Origin: Bacteroidota bacterium
GTDB lineage: Bacteria > Bacteroidota > Bacteroidia > AKYH767-A > 2013-40CM-41-45
Reading direction: 5' to 3'
DNA length: 64,000 nucleotides
Assembly (NCBI GenBank): GCA_016711505.1
Contig: JADJSV010000004.1
Location: 1-64,000, forward strand
The notes under the pieces are model-generated. The model was not told the DNA's origin. It was given only the letters and a program-made list of their open reading frames with translations, and did no database searches. Below, piece after piece: positions 19,161 through 29,000 of the stretch (position 1 is its first letter; each line of letters opens with the position of its first letter). The position numbers were made by a program, and so were the translations under genes.

Positions 19161-22100
19161 ATGCGCCCTTTTCTCCGCAGACTAATTTTGATCATTTCTA
19201 TAGCAGCGACTCTTGGAATATTACCTCGAAAGGCTTTCGCAACACATATGGCCGGAGCAGACATTTCTTATACATGTCTGGGTGGAAATTCTTATAGAAT
19301 AGATCTGACATTTTATCGCGATTGTGCCGGATCAGATGCATTATCTGAAGTCTATCTTGATTTCACTTCTGCAAGTTGCGGACAATCGTTCCAGCAAACT
19401 CTTGTGGTAGAAGATAGTTCGGAGATCGCATATCCTTGTCCTTCTCAAACAACAAAATGTACTGATCCGAATTCGCCAAATCCCGGTATCAAACAATATA
19501 TCTATTCGCAGATCGTAAATCTCCCTGCTCAGTGTAATGACTGGATAATAGGGTGGGAGTACTGCTGCCGGAATTGTGATATCACTACAATGTTTCAACC
19601 TACTCCTTGTGTTCCGGGATCAAATCCGGGATTATATATTGAAACAACTTTAAATAATCTCACAGTAACCTGTAACTCATCACCGGTATTTTCAAATATT
19701 CCAATTGCTTTTGTTTGTGTTGGACAACCTTTCACATATAATCATGGTGTGATTGATCCTAACGGTGATTCACTTGTTTATTCATTAGTGGATCCTTTGA
19801 CAAGTGACACAACTCATAGTCCAATTCCTTACTTACCCGGATTTTCTGCAACTAATCCAATTACTTCATCAACAGGTGTAACAATCGATCCTGTTACAGG
19901 AGATATCACTTTTACACCAACTCAAACAGAGGTTGGTGTTCTTTCTGTTCTTGTACAGGAATATAGAAATGGTGTACTGATCGGTAGTGTGATCCGCGAC
20001 ATGGAAATTTATATTCGTCCGTGTACTAATAATATTCCAACTGCAACAGGTATCGATGGAAGTAATTCCAGAGATACAACTGTATGCCCGGGCACTTCAT
20101 TCTGTTTCGATGTTTTCTCTGATGATGTTGATGCCAATCAGGTTGTTACGATGATCTGGAATCAGGGAATTCCAGGTGCAACATTTACTGTTACCGGTTT
20201 TCCATTTCCTACAGGAGAGTTCTGCTGGACTGCACCAACTGTCAATGTTAGTACTCTACCATATACTTTCACCGTAACTGTTACTGACAATGCTTGTCCT
20301 AGTAACGGCTATCAAACTTATTCATTCAATATTTATGTTAACACTCCGATTCAAAGTATCAACACTACTGATATTTCTTGTAACGGAGCAGCAGATGGAA
20401 CTGCTACTGCATTAACAACCAGTCCGACAGGTAACTATTCATATTTGTGGTCACCTGGTGGACAAACTACTCAGACCATTACAGGTCTGGCAGCCGGAAA
20501 TTATTCGGTATCTGTTATTGACAGTGTAAGCGGATGTTCTGCATCTGCAACAACTACAATTACAGATCCGCCTGTAATTACTGATAGTATTTATTCTACA
20601 GGAACACCTTGTACAGGAAATGGTTTTGCAGTTGTATTTGCATCCGGTGGAACAGGTGCGTATTCTTATATCTGGAATACAGTACCACCAACATTAAATG
20701 ATACTGTAAGTGGATTATCGGCAGGAACCTATTTTGTTACTATTACTGATGCTAACGGTTGTACACATACTGATTCAGTAGATGTAGCTACCGGACCAAG
20801 CTCAGTTGTGGTAACTGTTGATTCAGTTGCGACGCTGAATTGTTTTACTGATACAACAGGGTATGCAAGCGTTTCTGCAACAGGCGGAACTCCCGGCTAT
20901 ACTTATGTCTGGAATACCATTCCTGTTCAAACAGGTCCACTAGCAACGAATTTATCACCCGGAATATATACAGTTACTGTTACAGATTCTGTTGGGTGTT
21001 CATCTACTCAAAATGCTAACGTCGTTTCTCCTGCTGAAATTATTCTTATCGGATCCAGTACGCAGGCAGGATGTAACCTTGCTGATGGAAGTGCAACTGT
21101 AAGTGTGAGTGGTGGTGTACCGAGATATACTTATTTATGGGATACTTTATCTGTAACAACTGCAACATTAAATAATGTTCCGGCCGGTATTTATAATGTC
21201 ACTGTAGAAGATCAGAATAATTGTATTTCAACTCTTGATGTTTCAGTTTCAAATACGAATATTCCGCCTCCAACTGTTACTCTTTCCAGTGCAATTTCAT
21301 GTAATGGATCTTCAAATGCTGAAGCAGTAATTATTCCGGCAGGTGGGACACCACCGTATACTTTTACATGGGATGGTTCTGCTTCAAATGATACTATTAC
21401 AAATCTGGGACCGGGTACTTACACAGGTGGTGTCACAGATGCAGCAGGATGTTCTGCTTTTGCAACAATAGTTATTACGCAACCATCAATATTGGGAGTA
21501 AATATTGTTTCAAGTGTAGCAAGTTGTTTCGGTGAAAATAATGGCCGTGCAATTGTTTCTCCTGCAGGCGGAACAGGACCTTATACTTATTCATGGTCGC
21601 CAAGCGGAGGAACAGATTCAAGTGCATTTAATCTGCCTCCTGATACGTTTGTAGTAACAGTTACAGATGCTAACGGATGTACTGCAACAGCATCAACGAT
21701 TATAACAGAGAATACTCAGATAAATATTTTAATAGCCTCCACTGTAAATGCTACATGTAATGGCAGTAATGATGCATCGATCGATCTGACAACTATAGGA
21801 ACGAGTCCGTTATCATTTAACTGGAATCAGGGAGAAGCATTTACTGAAGATCTTACAAACATTGATGCCGGTCCATATACAGTTGTTGTGACGGATGGGG
21901 CCGGTTGTACTTCATCGTTGACTGTTAGTATTTCTCAGCCACCGGCAATACCTGTTGATGCAGGTGTTAGTACATCGATTTGTAATGATGTAGATTCGTA
22001 TCAGTTGAATGCTAATTTGGCTCCCGGAACAACAGGAGTGTGGTCAACAACAACGGTTGGCGTAACGTTCAGCAGTACTACTGATCCAGATGCTATGGTA

Positions 22101-22958
22101 ATGAATTTAAATCCGGGCCAAACATTTTTAACATGGACTGTTTCTGATGGTACATGTCAGGCTTCACAGTCTATTACTATTTCTTATAATAATTCCATCT
22201 TCTCTATAGCAGGAAATGATGTGGCGATATGTGATTTTGGTTCTGTTCAGTTGAATGGAAATTTACCTTCAACCTTCACAGGTTACTGGTCAGGATTTCC
22301 TGTCACTTTTAATGATTCAACATTGTATGATGCAACGGCAAATTCAACTGTATATGGAAACAATGAACTAGTCTGGACAATTGTAAATAGTCAATGTGTC
22401 GACTCCGATACATTATTATTTGTAGTAGATGAACCTGTGTCATCCGATGCCGGACCATTTGATATTGCTTGTACAAATAGCGGTGAACTTATTGCAGTTT
22501 CTCCTATAACAGGATCAGGACAATGGGGAGTTTTAGCTCCATCAAGTGCAACCTTTGTTGATCCAACGATAGAGAATGCACAAGTAAATGGCCTGTCGCT
22601 TGGGGCTAACGTATTTGTGTGGACTGTTGTTAATGGAGTTTGTTCTGCTTCAGATACAACTTCACTATTTTATGACATTGCCTGCGAACTTGAATTGCCT
22701 ACAGGATTTACTCCAAACGGTGATACATATAATGACGGATATGAGATCAAAGGAATTGAAGGATATCCTTTAAATGTATTCAGAGTTTTCAACCGTTGGG
22801 GAAATGAAGTTTATACAAAAGAAGATTACAAGAATACAGACTGGAAAGGTCAGAATAACAGCGGTAATGAATTGCCTGAGGCTACGTATTTCGTGATCCT
22901 GGAAATTAAAAATACTGAGATCAAAATAAGTACATACGTTGACTTGCGTAAAAATTAA
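19161..22958 (+). CDS. SprB-repeat surface adhesin with gliding-type C-terminal domain
   Basis: About 1265 residues from the ATG at 19161, chosen because MRPFLRRLILIISIAATLG is a signal peptide; in-frame ATGs at 19026 and 19122 would add an unlikely leader. The mature protein starts near ATHMAGADISYTC, a conserved Cys-containing N-domain that recurs in the 26064 gene. Two cadherin/Ig-like segments follow. Next are about seven SprB-type repeats of roughly 65 residues (C(N/F)G...DG.A...GG...YTY.W...G.Y.VTVTD..GC). The C-terminus LPTGFTPNGDTYNDGY, then VFNRWGNEVY, is the gliding-motility-associated T9SS type B sorting domain. It is probably exported by T9SS and bound to the surface. A PorP/SprF gene follows 33 bp downstream, the usual partner for type B cargo. 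Confidence 0.9.
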   Translation: MRPFLRRLILIISIAATLGILPRKAFATHMAGADISYTCLGGNSYRIDLTFYRDCAGSDALSEVYLDFTSASCGQSFQQTLVVEDSSEIAYPCPSQTTKCTDPNSPNPGIKQYIYSQIVNLPAQCNDWIIGWEYCCRNCDITTMFQPTPCVPGSNPGLYIETTLNNLTVTCNSSPVFSNIPIAFVCVGQPFTYNHGVIDPNGDSLVYSLVDPLTSDTTHSPIPYLPGFSATNPITSSTGVTIDPVTGDITFTPTQTEVGVLSVLVQEYRNGVLIGSVIRDMEIYIRPCTNNIPTATGIDGSNSRDTTVCPGTSFCFDVFSDDVDANQVVTMIWNQGIPGATFTVTGFPFPTGEFCWTAPTVNVSTLPYTFTVTVTDNACPSNGYQTYSFNIYVNTPIQSINTTDISCNGAADGTATALTTSPTGNYSYLWSPGGQTTQTITGLAAGNYSVSVIDSVSGCSASATTTITDPPVITDSIYSTGTPCTGNGFAVVFASGGTGAYSYIWNTVPPTLNDTVSGLSAGTYFVTITDANGCTHTDSVDVATGPSSVVVTVDSVATLNCFTDTTGYASVSATGGTPGYTYVWNTIPVQTGPLATNLSPGIYTVTVTDSVGCSSTQNANVVSPAEIILIGSSTQAGCNLADGSATVSVSGGVPRYTYLWDTLSVTTATLNNVPAGIYNVTVEDQNNCISTLDVSVSNTNIPPPTVTLSSAISCNGSSNAEAVIIPAGGTPPYTFTWDGSASNDTITNLGPGTYTGGVTDAAGCSAFATIVITQPSILGVNIVSSVASCFGENNGRAIVSPAGGTGPYTYSWSPSGGTDSSAFNLPPDTFVVTVTDANGCTATASTIITENTQINILIASTVNATCNGSNDASIDLTTIGTSPLSFNWNQGEAFTEDLTNIDAGPYTVVVTDGAGCTSSLTVSISQPPAIPVDAGVSTSICNDVDSYQLNANLAPGTTGVWSTTTVGVTFSSTTDPDAMVMNLNPGQTFLTWTVSDGTCQASQSITISYNNSIFSIAGNDVAICDFGSVQLNGNLPSTFTGYWSGFPVTFNDSTLYDATANSTVYGNNELVWTIVNSQCVDSDTLLFVVDEPVSSDAGPFDIACTNSGELIAVSPITGSGQWGVLAPSSATFVDPTIENAQVNGLSLGANVFVWTVVNGVCSASDTTSLFYDIACELELPTGFTPNGDTYNDGYEIKGIEGYPLNVFRVFNRWGNEVYTKEDYKNTDWKGQNNSGNELPEATYFVILEIKNTEIKISTYVDLRKN

Positions 22959-22991
22959 TTTATAAAATTGAAGCCACAAAAAACCTATAAT

Positions 22992-23921
22992 ATGAAGAGG
23001 ATTTACATTTCAGCGTTGCTGATGTTTTTTAGTGTAGCCGGCTATTGTCAGCAAGACATTTTAGTTAGCCAGTACATGTTTAATCATTTACTTTTGAACC
23101 CTGCTTACGCAGGAAGTAAGGATTATATGATGGCAACATTGCTTTACCGAAAGCAATGGGTCGATTTCAAAGGTGCACCAACAACACAAGTGGCTACGCT
23201 GCATGGACCGGTAGGTTTGACCAATTTCGGTTGGGGTGCTTCGATCAGCCACGATAAGATTGGAGTTACTGATCGTACAGATGCCTATCTGAATGCTGCA
23301 TATCATTTACCGGTTGGACCAAAGATGAAATTAAGTCTTGGATTGAGAGCAGGTGGTGGATATTACAGTTACAAAAACAGTGATCTGATTTACTGGGATT
23401 CTAATGATCCACTTTTCGCCGGTGATAAGACGAGTAAATTTATTCCGAACATTGGTGCAGGTGCATATTTATATACTGACAAATTTTATGCAGGAGTTTC
23501 GGTTCCAAATGTCATCTCTTATGATACAACAAAAGTGCTTAGCTTAAATATGAATGGAAATGTTGTTCCGAATCAGGTTCGACATTATTTTGCAACTGCA
23601 GGTGTGGCACTGGAAGTAAATCCTGATGTAGTTATAAAGCCAAGTGTGCTTGTAAAGTATGTTCAGAATGCTCCGGTTGAAGCTGACTTCAACGTAAATG
23701 TTTTGTTCGCTCAGGTTCTTTGGGTAGGAGGTAGCTATCGTACAGGTGACAGCTTTGTTGCTTTACTTGAATTGCAATTGACAAAAAAGTTCAGACTTGG
23801 ATACAGCTATGACTTTACAACTACTGATGTGAAAAATTATTCAGCAGGATCACACGAGATAATGATCGGATATGACTTCGGATACGATATCATGAAAGTT
23901 AAAACTCCTCGTTATTTCTAA
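22992..23921 (+). CDS. PorP/SprF-family T9SS outer-membrane protein
   Basis: 309 residues from the ATG at 22992, giving signal peptide MKRIYISALLMFFSVAGYC. Family hallmarks: QQDILVSQYMFNHLLLNPAYAGS right after cleavage, then YRKQWVDFKGAPTTQ, GWGASISHDKIGVTDRT and a C-terminal beta-barrel ending MKVKTPRYF. PorP/SprF proteins are outer-membrane barrels needed for secretion or surface attachment of T9SS cargo with type B sorting domains. The gene lies directly between a type B adhesin and a PorE-like lipoprotein on the same strand, so the three probably act together. No defects seen. Confidence 0.93.
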   Translation: MKRIYISALLMFFSVAGYCQQDILVSQYMFNHLLLNPAYAGSKDYMMATLLYRKQWVDFKGAPTTQVATLHGPVGLTNFGWGASISHDKIGVTDRTDAYLNAAYHLPVGPKMKLSLGLRAGGGYYSYKNSDLIYWDSNDPLFAGDKTSKFIPNIGAGAYLYTDKFYAGVSVPNVISYDTTKVLSLNMNGNVVPNQVRHYFATAGVALEVNPDVVIKPSVLVKYVQNAPVEADFNVNVLFAQVLWVGGSYRTGDSFVALLELQLTKKFRLGYSYDFTTTDVKNYSAGSHEIMIGYDFGYDIMKVKTPRYF

Positions 23922-23972
23922 TTATTTGTATACCACAAATTGCATTAACAAAGCTTGTAAAAACCACTACGA

Positions 23973-25871
23973 ATGACCAAAAAAATATTTTCTGTTGCCA
24001 TTATTGCTGCTGCTTTTCTACTAAGCGGTTGTGCAAGTTATCATCTCAGACAGGGAAACCGATTTTATAAAGATCTTGCTTATAGCATGGCCATAGAAGA
24101 GTATCAGAAGGGCCTTAGCAAAAAAGAGAATGCAGCTGCGCGAATCAAACTTGCTGAAAGCTACAGGAAGATGAATAATCTGCAGAAAGCAGAGGAGGAG
24201 TATGCAAAAGTTGTATTGCTTCCTGAAGCTGAACCAATCCATAAATTACGTTATGGTCAGCTACTGATGAGAAGCGGAAAATATGTTGTTGCCCGTTCTT
24301 ATTTTGAATTGTACCTGCAGGCAAATCCAAATGATCAGGCAGTTGCAAAATTAAAATCCAGCTGTGACAGTATTGAGATCTGGCAAAAAGATTCTGCAAA
24401 ATATTCAATACAGTCATCATCATTAAATTCCGGACAAAGTAATTTCAGCCCGGTTTGGTACAAAGAAGGAATTGCTTTTACCAGCGACAGAAATGCAAAA
24501 GCTAAAAATTATGCATGGACAGGTCGTCCGTTTCTTGAAATGTATTACTCAAAAGGAAATCTGGAAAGCGGTTTTGCAAATCCAACTCCTATTGGAGAAA
24601 TTAATGGGATCTATCATGATGGCCCCGCAACTTTCAGCTCGAAAGGCGACACTATGTATTTTACAAGAAATAACTATGTGAAAAAGAAAGTGCAGAAATC
24701 ATCAGAAGATGTTGTCGACCTTAAAATTTACAGGGTAATTAAAAAAGACACTTCATGGACAGGCATCACTGAATTTGAATATAACAGTAAAGAATACAGT
24801 ACCGGTCACCCGACGTTGAATGGTGATGGAACAAAGATGTACTTTGTAAGTGACATGCCGGGCGGATTAGGCGGAACGGATATTTACATGGTTGAAAGAA
24901 TGAATAACACATGGAGCAAACCTGTAAATCTTGGACCAAATATTAATACTCCTTATAACGAAATGTTTCCAATGATCTGGAAAGATTCCATTCTCTATTT
25001 CAGTTCTGAAGGCCATTACAATATGGGCGGACTGGATATTTTCTATAGTGGAAAAGATCAGAATTCTTGGAAAGAAGCCCGCAATATGGGTTACCCTCTT
25101 AACACAAGTTTCGATGATTTTGGAGTTGCATTGAATGACAGCGGTACTGCCGGAATTCTTTCGAGTAACAGGAATGCTAAAAATACAATGCAGGATAACC
25201 TGTATACATTTACGATCAACGATCTTCGTTTCTCATTAGAAGGAATTGCTGTAGACAAAACTACACAGGAGCCTGTAGCAGGTGTAACGGTTGAATTAAC
25301 AAATACCATTACAAATAAAAAAGAAAGTGTTATAACCGGCCCTGACGGTAAATTCTATTTCAAATTAAATCCTGAAACATCTTATAATGTTGTGGGAACA
25401 AAAGACGGTTATTTCACAAACACAGAGCCTGTAACTACGATAGGCAAGATCAGAAGTGAAAACATGTTTGTTAAACTGAAACTCGAATTGGAGCGGATCA
25501 TAGTTGACAAACCAATTGTTTTGAAAAACATCTATTATGACCTTGATAAATGGGATATACGTCCTGATGCTGCAATCGAATTGAATAACCTTGTTCAGAT
25601 TATGGAAGAAAATCCTGCAATCAGTATTGAACTAGGCTCACATACAGATTCACGTGCCGATGATAAATACAATGCAACCCTTTCACAAAAACGTGCAGAG
25701 GCAGCTGTAAGCTATATTGTTTCCAAAGGTGTCAAACAGTCCAGAATAACAGCTAAAGGCTATGGAGAAACTCAATTGGTGAACCGTTGCGCAAATAATG
25801 TTGCTTGTTCAGAAGAAGAACATCAGGCCAACCGGAGAACTGAATTTAAAGTTGTATCAATTGCTAAATAA
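23973..25871 (+). CDS. PorE-like OmpA-family lipoprotein (TPR/PD40/CRD/OmpA)
   Basis: 632 residues. Lipoprotein signal with lipobox LLSGC (Cys20). TPR-like helices at about 25-140, PD40/WD40-like beta-propeller at about 150-410 (NFSPVWYKEGIAFTSDRN, YFVSDMPGGLGGTDIY, LYFSSEGHYNMGGLDIFYS), carboxypeptidase-regulatory-like domain at about 415-500 (GVTVELTN...GPDGKFYFKL) and OmpA_C peptidoglycan-binding domain at about 515-630 (ELGSHTDSRADDKYN...LSQKRAEA). This is the exact domain order of PorE, which anchors the T9SS machinery to peptidoglycan. Relatives next to PorP/SprF are common in Bacteroidota, and this may be a cargo-specific paralogue. A strong terminator follows. Confidence 0.9.
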   Translation: MTKKIFSVAIIAAAFLLSGCASYHLRQGNRFYKDLAYSMAIEEYQKGLSKKENAAARIKLAESYRKMNNLQKAEEEYAKVVLLPEAEPIHKLRYGQLLMRSGKYVVARSYFELYLQANPNDQAVAKLKSSCDSIEIWQKDSAKYSIQSSSLNSGQSNFSPVWYKEGIAFTSDRNAKAKNYAWTGRPFLEMYYSKGNLESGFANPTPIGEINGIYHDGPATFSSKGDTMYFTRNNYVKKKVQKSSEDVVDLKIYRVIKKDTSWTGITEFEYNSKEYSTGHPTLNGDGTKMYFVSDMPGGLGGTDIYMVERMNNTWSKPVNLGPNINTPYNEMFPMIWKDSILYFSSEGHYNMGGLDIFYSGKDQNSWKEARNMGYPLNTSFDDFGVALNDSGTAGILSSNRNAKNTMQDNLYTFTINDLRFSLEGIAVDKTTQEPVAGVTVELTNTITNKKESVITGPDGKFYFKLNPETSYNVVGTKDGYFTNTEPVTTIGKIRSENMFVKLKLELERIIVDKPIVLKNIYYDLDKWDIRPDAAIELNNLVQIMEENPAISIELGSHTDSRADDKYNATLSQKRAEAAVSYIVSKGVKQSRITAKGYGETQLVNRCANNVACSEEEHQANRRTEFKVVSIAK

Positions 25872-25888
25872 AAAAGCATTCAATGTGA

Positions 25889-25919
25889 AAAAGACCGGCC
25901 TGTCCGGTCTTTTTTTTTG
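25889..25919 (+). terminator. Rho-independent terminator after the PorE-like gene
   Basis: AAAGACCGG and CCGGTCTTT arms, 5-nt loop, followed by nine or more T. It closes the adhesin-porP-porE operon. Confidence 0.88.
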
Positions 25920-26063
25920 CCCAAAAAGTGGTCTTTATCAGAGAGAAAAATGTTGAAAAGTGTGTTTAAATGATTAATCTAATGTGAGGCAGATAAGGCT
26001 TAAGTTTTATGAACTTTCCGACTTATTATAAATGGACAGTTCCGTCTTTTAACTCACACATTC

Positions 26064-29000
26064 ATGATTCAAAAAACTACATTTTACAGACGCTTTATTT
26101 CCCGGTTGGTCGTTGTCGTTGTCGTCTTATTTACAACACTTTCTTCTTTTCAGGCTTCTGCTACACACTCATCCGGAGCCGATCTTCAATACACATGGGT
26201 AAGTGGCAACACTTTTAAAGTTACAGTCTCTTTTTACAGAGATTGTGAAGGTGTTGCTGCTCCTGCAACAATTACATTGAATGCTAAATCAACTTCGTGT
26301 TCAAGAAATCAAAATTACACTTTGAATCTGGAAGCCGGAACCGGGCAGGAAATTACTTTCCCTTGTCGAACTGTCGTTACAAAATGTACAAGTTCAGGCT
26401 CAGTAAATGCAGGCTATCAACGCTACGTTTACTCTAATAACGTAACACTCCCTCAGCAATGTACTGACTGGGTAATAAGCTTCTTTGTATGTTGCAGAAA
26501 TTGCGCGATCACAACTTTGAATAATCCGTGTGCAGACAACATGTACATTGACGCAACTTTAAATAACGTATTGGCACCACACAATAACTCTGCTCAGTTT
26601 ACTAATATTCCTGTTGCACTGATCTGTGTCAATCAAAGTTTCACTTATAACCATGGAGTTTTTGATCCGGATGGGGACTCTTTGGTTTATTCTTTCATCA
26701 CTCCTAAAACATTTAATACTTCAACAAATACTATTGGATCTGTTACTTTTAATCCCGGATTCTCCAGCACCAGTCCGCTCACTTCAAGTCCGGCTGTCGC
26801 CCTGAATTCGTCGAATGGTGATATTACTATGTTCCCAACTGTTAATGGTGAAATCGGTGTGTGCGCAATCATAGTCAGAGAATATCGAAATGGTGTATTA
26901 ATCGGTAGTGCAATTCGTGATATGCAATTCCTGACAAGAATCTGTAATCCGAATTTTCTTCCAACTTCTACCGGTATAAATGGTACAGGAAACTTTACTG
27001 CTACTGTATGTCCGGGTTCAACTATTAATTTCACTGTAAATTCAGGAGATCCAAATCCGGCGGATACAGTTGTAATGGAATGGAATAATTCTATTACAAC
27101 CGCTACTTTTAATACTGTCGGAGCAAAATTACCGGTAGGTACTTTCAACTGGACTCCAACCTTAGCGGATGCGCGCGCACAACCTTATACCTTCATCGTA
27201 ATTGTTCGTGATAATGCTTGTCCTTACGCCGGATCGCAGACTTATTCATTTGTAATAAATGTTCCTGTGATAACTGCATCAGTCTCCAGTCCGACTTTTT
27301 CCGGTTTTAATGTAGCTTGTAACGGTGCTGCAACCGGTGCAATTACAGCCACAGGTGGCGGAGGCACTGCACCATATACTTACTTATGGAATCCTTCCGG
27401 ACAAACAACACAAACAGCAACAGGACTTGCAGCAAATACATATTCTGTGACTGTAACTGATGTAAGCGGATGTACGAATTCGGCATCGACTACACTTACT
27501 CAACCAGCTACAACTGTTTCGGCTTCAATTTCAGGATCAACAAATGTTACTTGCTTTGGTGCATCGAATGGAACAGCTACTGCCACTACTACAGGTGGTG
27601 TTTCTCCGTATACCTATTCATGGTCACCAAGCGGACAAACCACTGCAACAGCAACTGGGCTTGGACCTGTAAATTATACCGTAACAGCTACTGATCTGAA
27701 TGGATGTACAAGTCAGCAATCTGTTCTGATCTCACAGCCAACTGCAGTTGGTGCAACAGTTTCGCAATTCGATAATGTTACTTGCCGTAACAACGCAAAC
27801 GGGAGTATGACTATCGTTCCTTCAGGCGGTACCGGACCTTATACACATCATTGGTCAAACGGTGCAACTACTGCAGCTATCACAAACCTGGGACCAGGAA
27901 ATTATACTGACACAATCCGTGATGCAAATAATTGTGTTTTTCTGATTAGCCAGATTATTACACAACCACCTGTCGTATTAGGAATTCCTGCATCATCAGT
28001 TGTGACTTCTAATGTAAATTGTTTTGGTGGTGCCGATGGAACAGCTTCTGTTAGTCCTACAGGTGGAACTTTGCCGTATGCTATTACATGGTCTAACGGT
28101 GATACCGGAACTGTTGCCGATTCATTGATCGCAGGAACTTATCAGGTGACAATCGTAGATGGAAATAACTGTTCTTTTGATTCGACAATTATTATTACTG
28201 CTCCAAGTGCATTAGCTTCTTCATTCGTGAATTATGCAACAACACCGGGCGGTACAGATATAGCTTGCTTCGGACAAACTACCGGACAAGCCAAAGTAAC
28301 TGTTACCGGTGGTACTTTCCCTTATACTTATTCATGGTCGAATGGAGCAACAGTTGATTCAATCATAAATGTCGGAGCCGGAACTTATACAGTTACTGTA
28401 ACCGATGATAATGGCTGTGTTCAGATCCTGACGGATACCATTACTCAACCTGCTGTTTTGGCAAACACACCAAACATCCGTAATGTCGCATGTAAGGGCG
28501 AGTCCAGCGGATTTATAATTGCAAACGTAGCAGGTGGATCACCGGCTTATTCTTATGCATGGACTCCAAACATTAGTACGAATGATAGTGCTTACTTAAT
28601 TCCGGCAGGATTTTATTCATTGACTATAACAGATCTTAATGGTTGCACTCGAATCGATACGGTAACTATTACTGAACCTGATACGCTTGTACCTTTGATC
28701 CTGCCATCTACCTTCATTGGAGCCGTTAACCTTCGTTGCTTCGGCGATTCAAGCGGTTCAGCAACTGTCACAGTTTTTGGTGGGACACCACCTTTCACTT
28801 ATGTATGGTCGACTGGAGATACTACTTTAAGCATTACTGATCTTGTTGCAGATAAAGTCACCGTACGGGTTGTGGATTCAAATGGTTGTTCAATTGAAAA
28901 AGATACAACTCTTACTCAACCACCGCCATTCCTGCATTTATCTGACATAGAAGACCCACTTTGTTTTGGCGATTCTTCCGGCTACATAAAAATTAATCTT

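Noticed and set aside
26687..27148. 153-residue antisense frame inside the giant adhesin
   Set aside because: Stop-free because of the repetitive codon use of the SprB-type gene; no recognisable family or start region.
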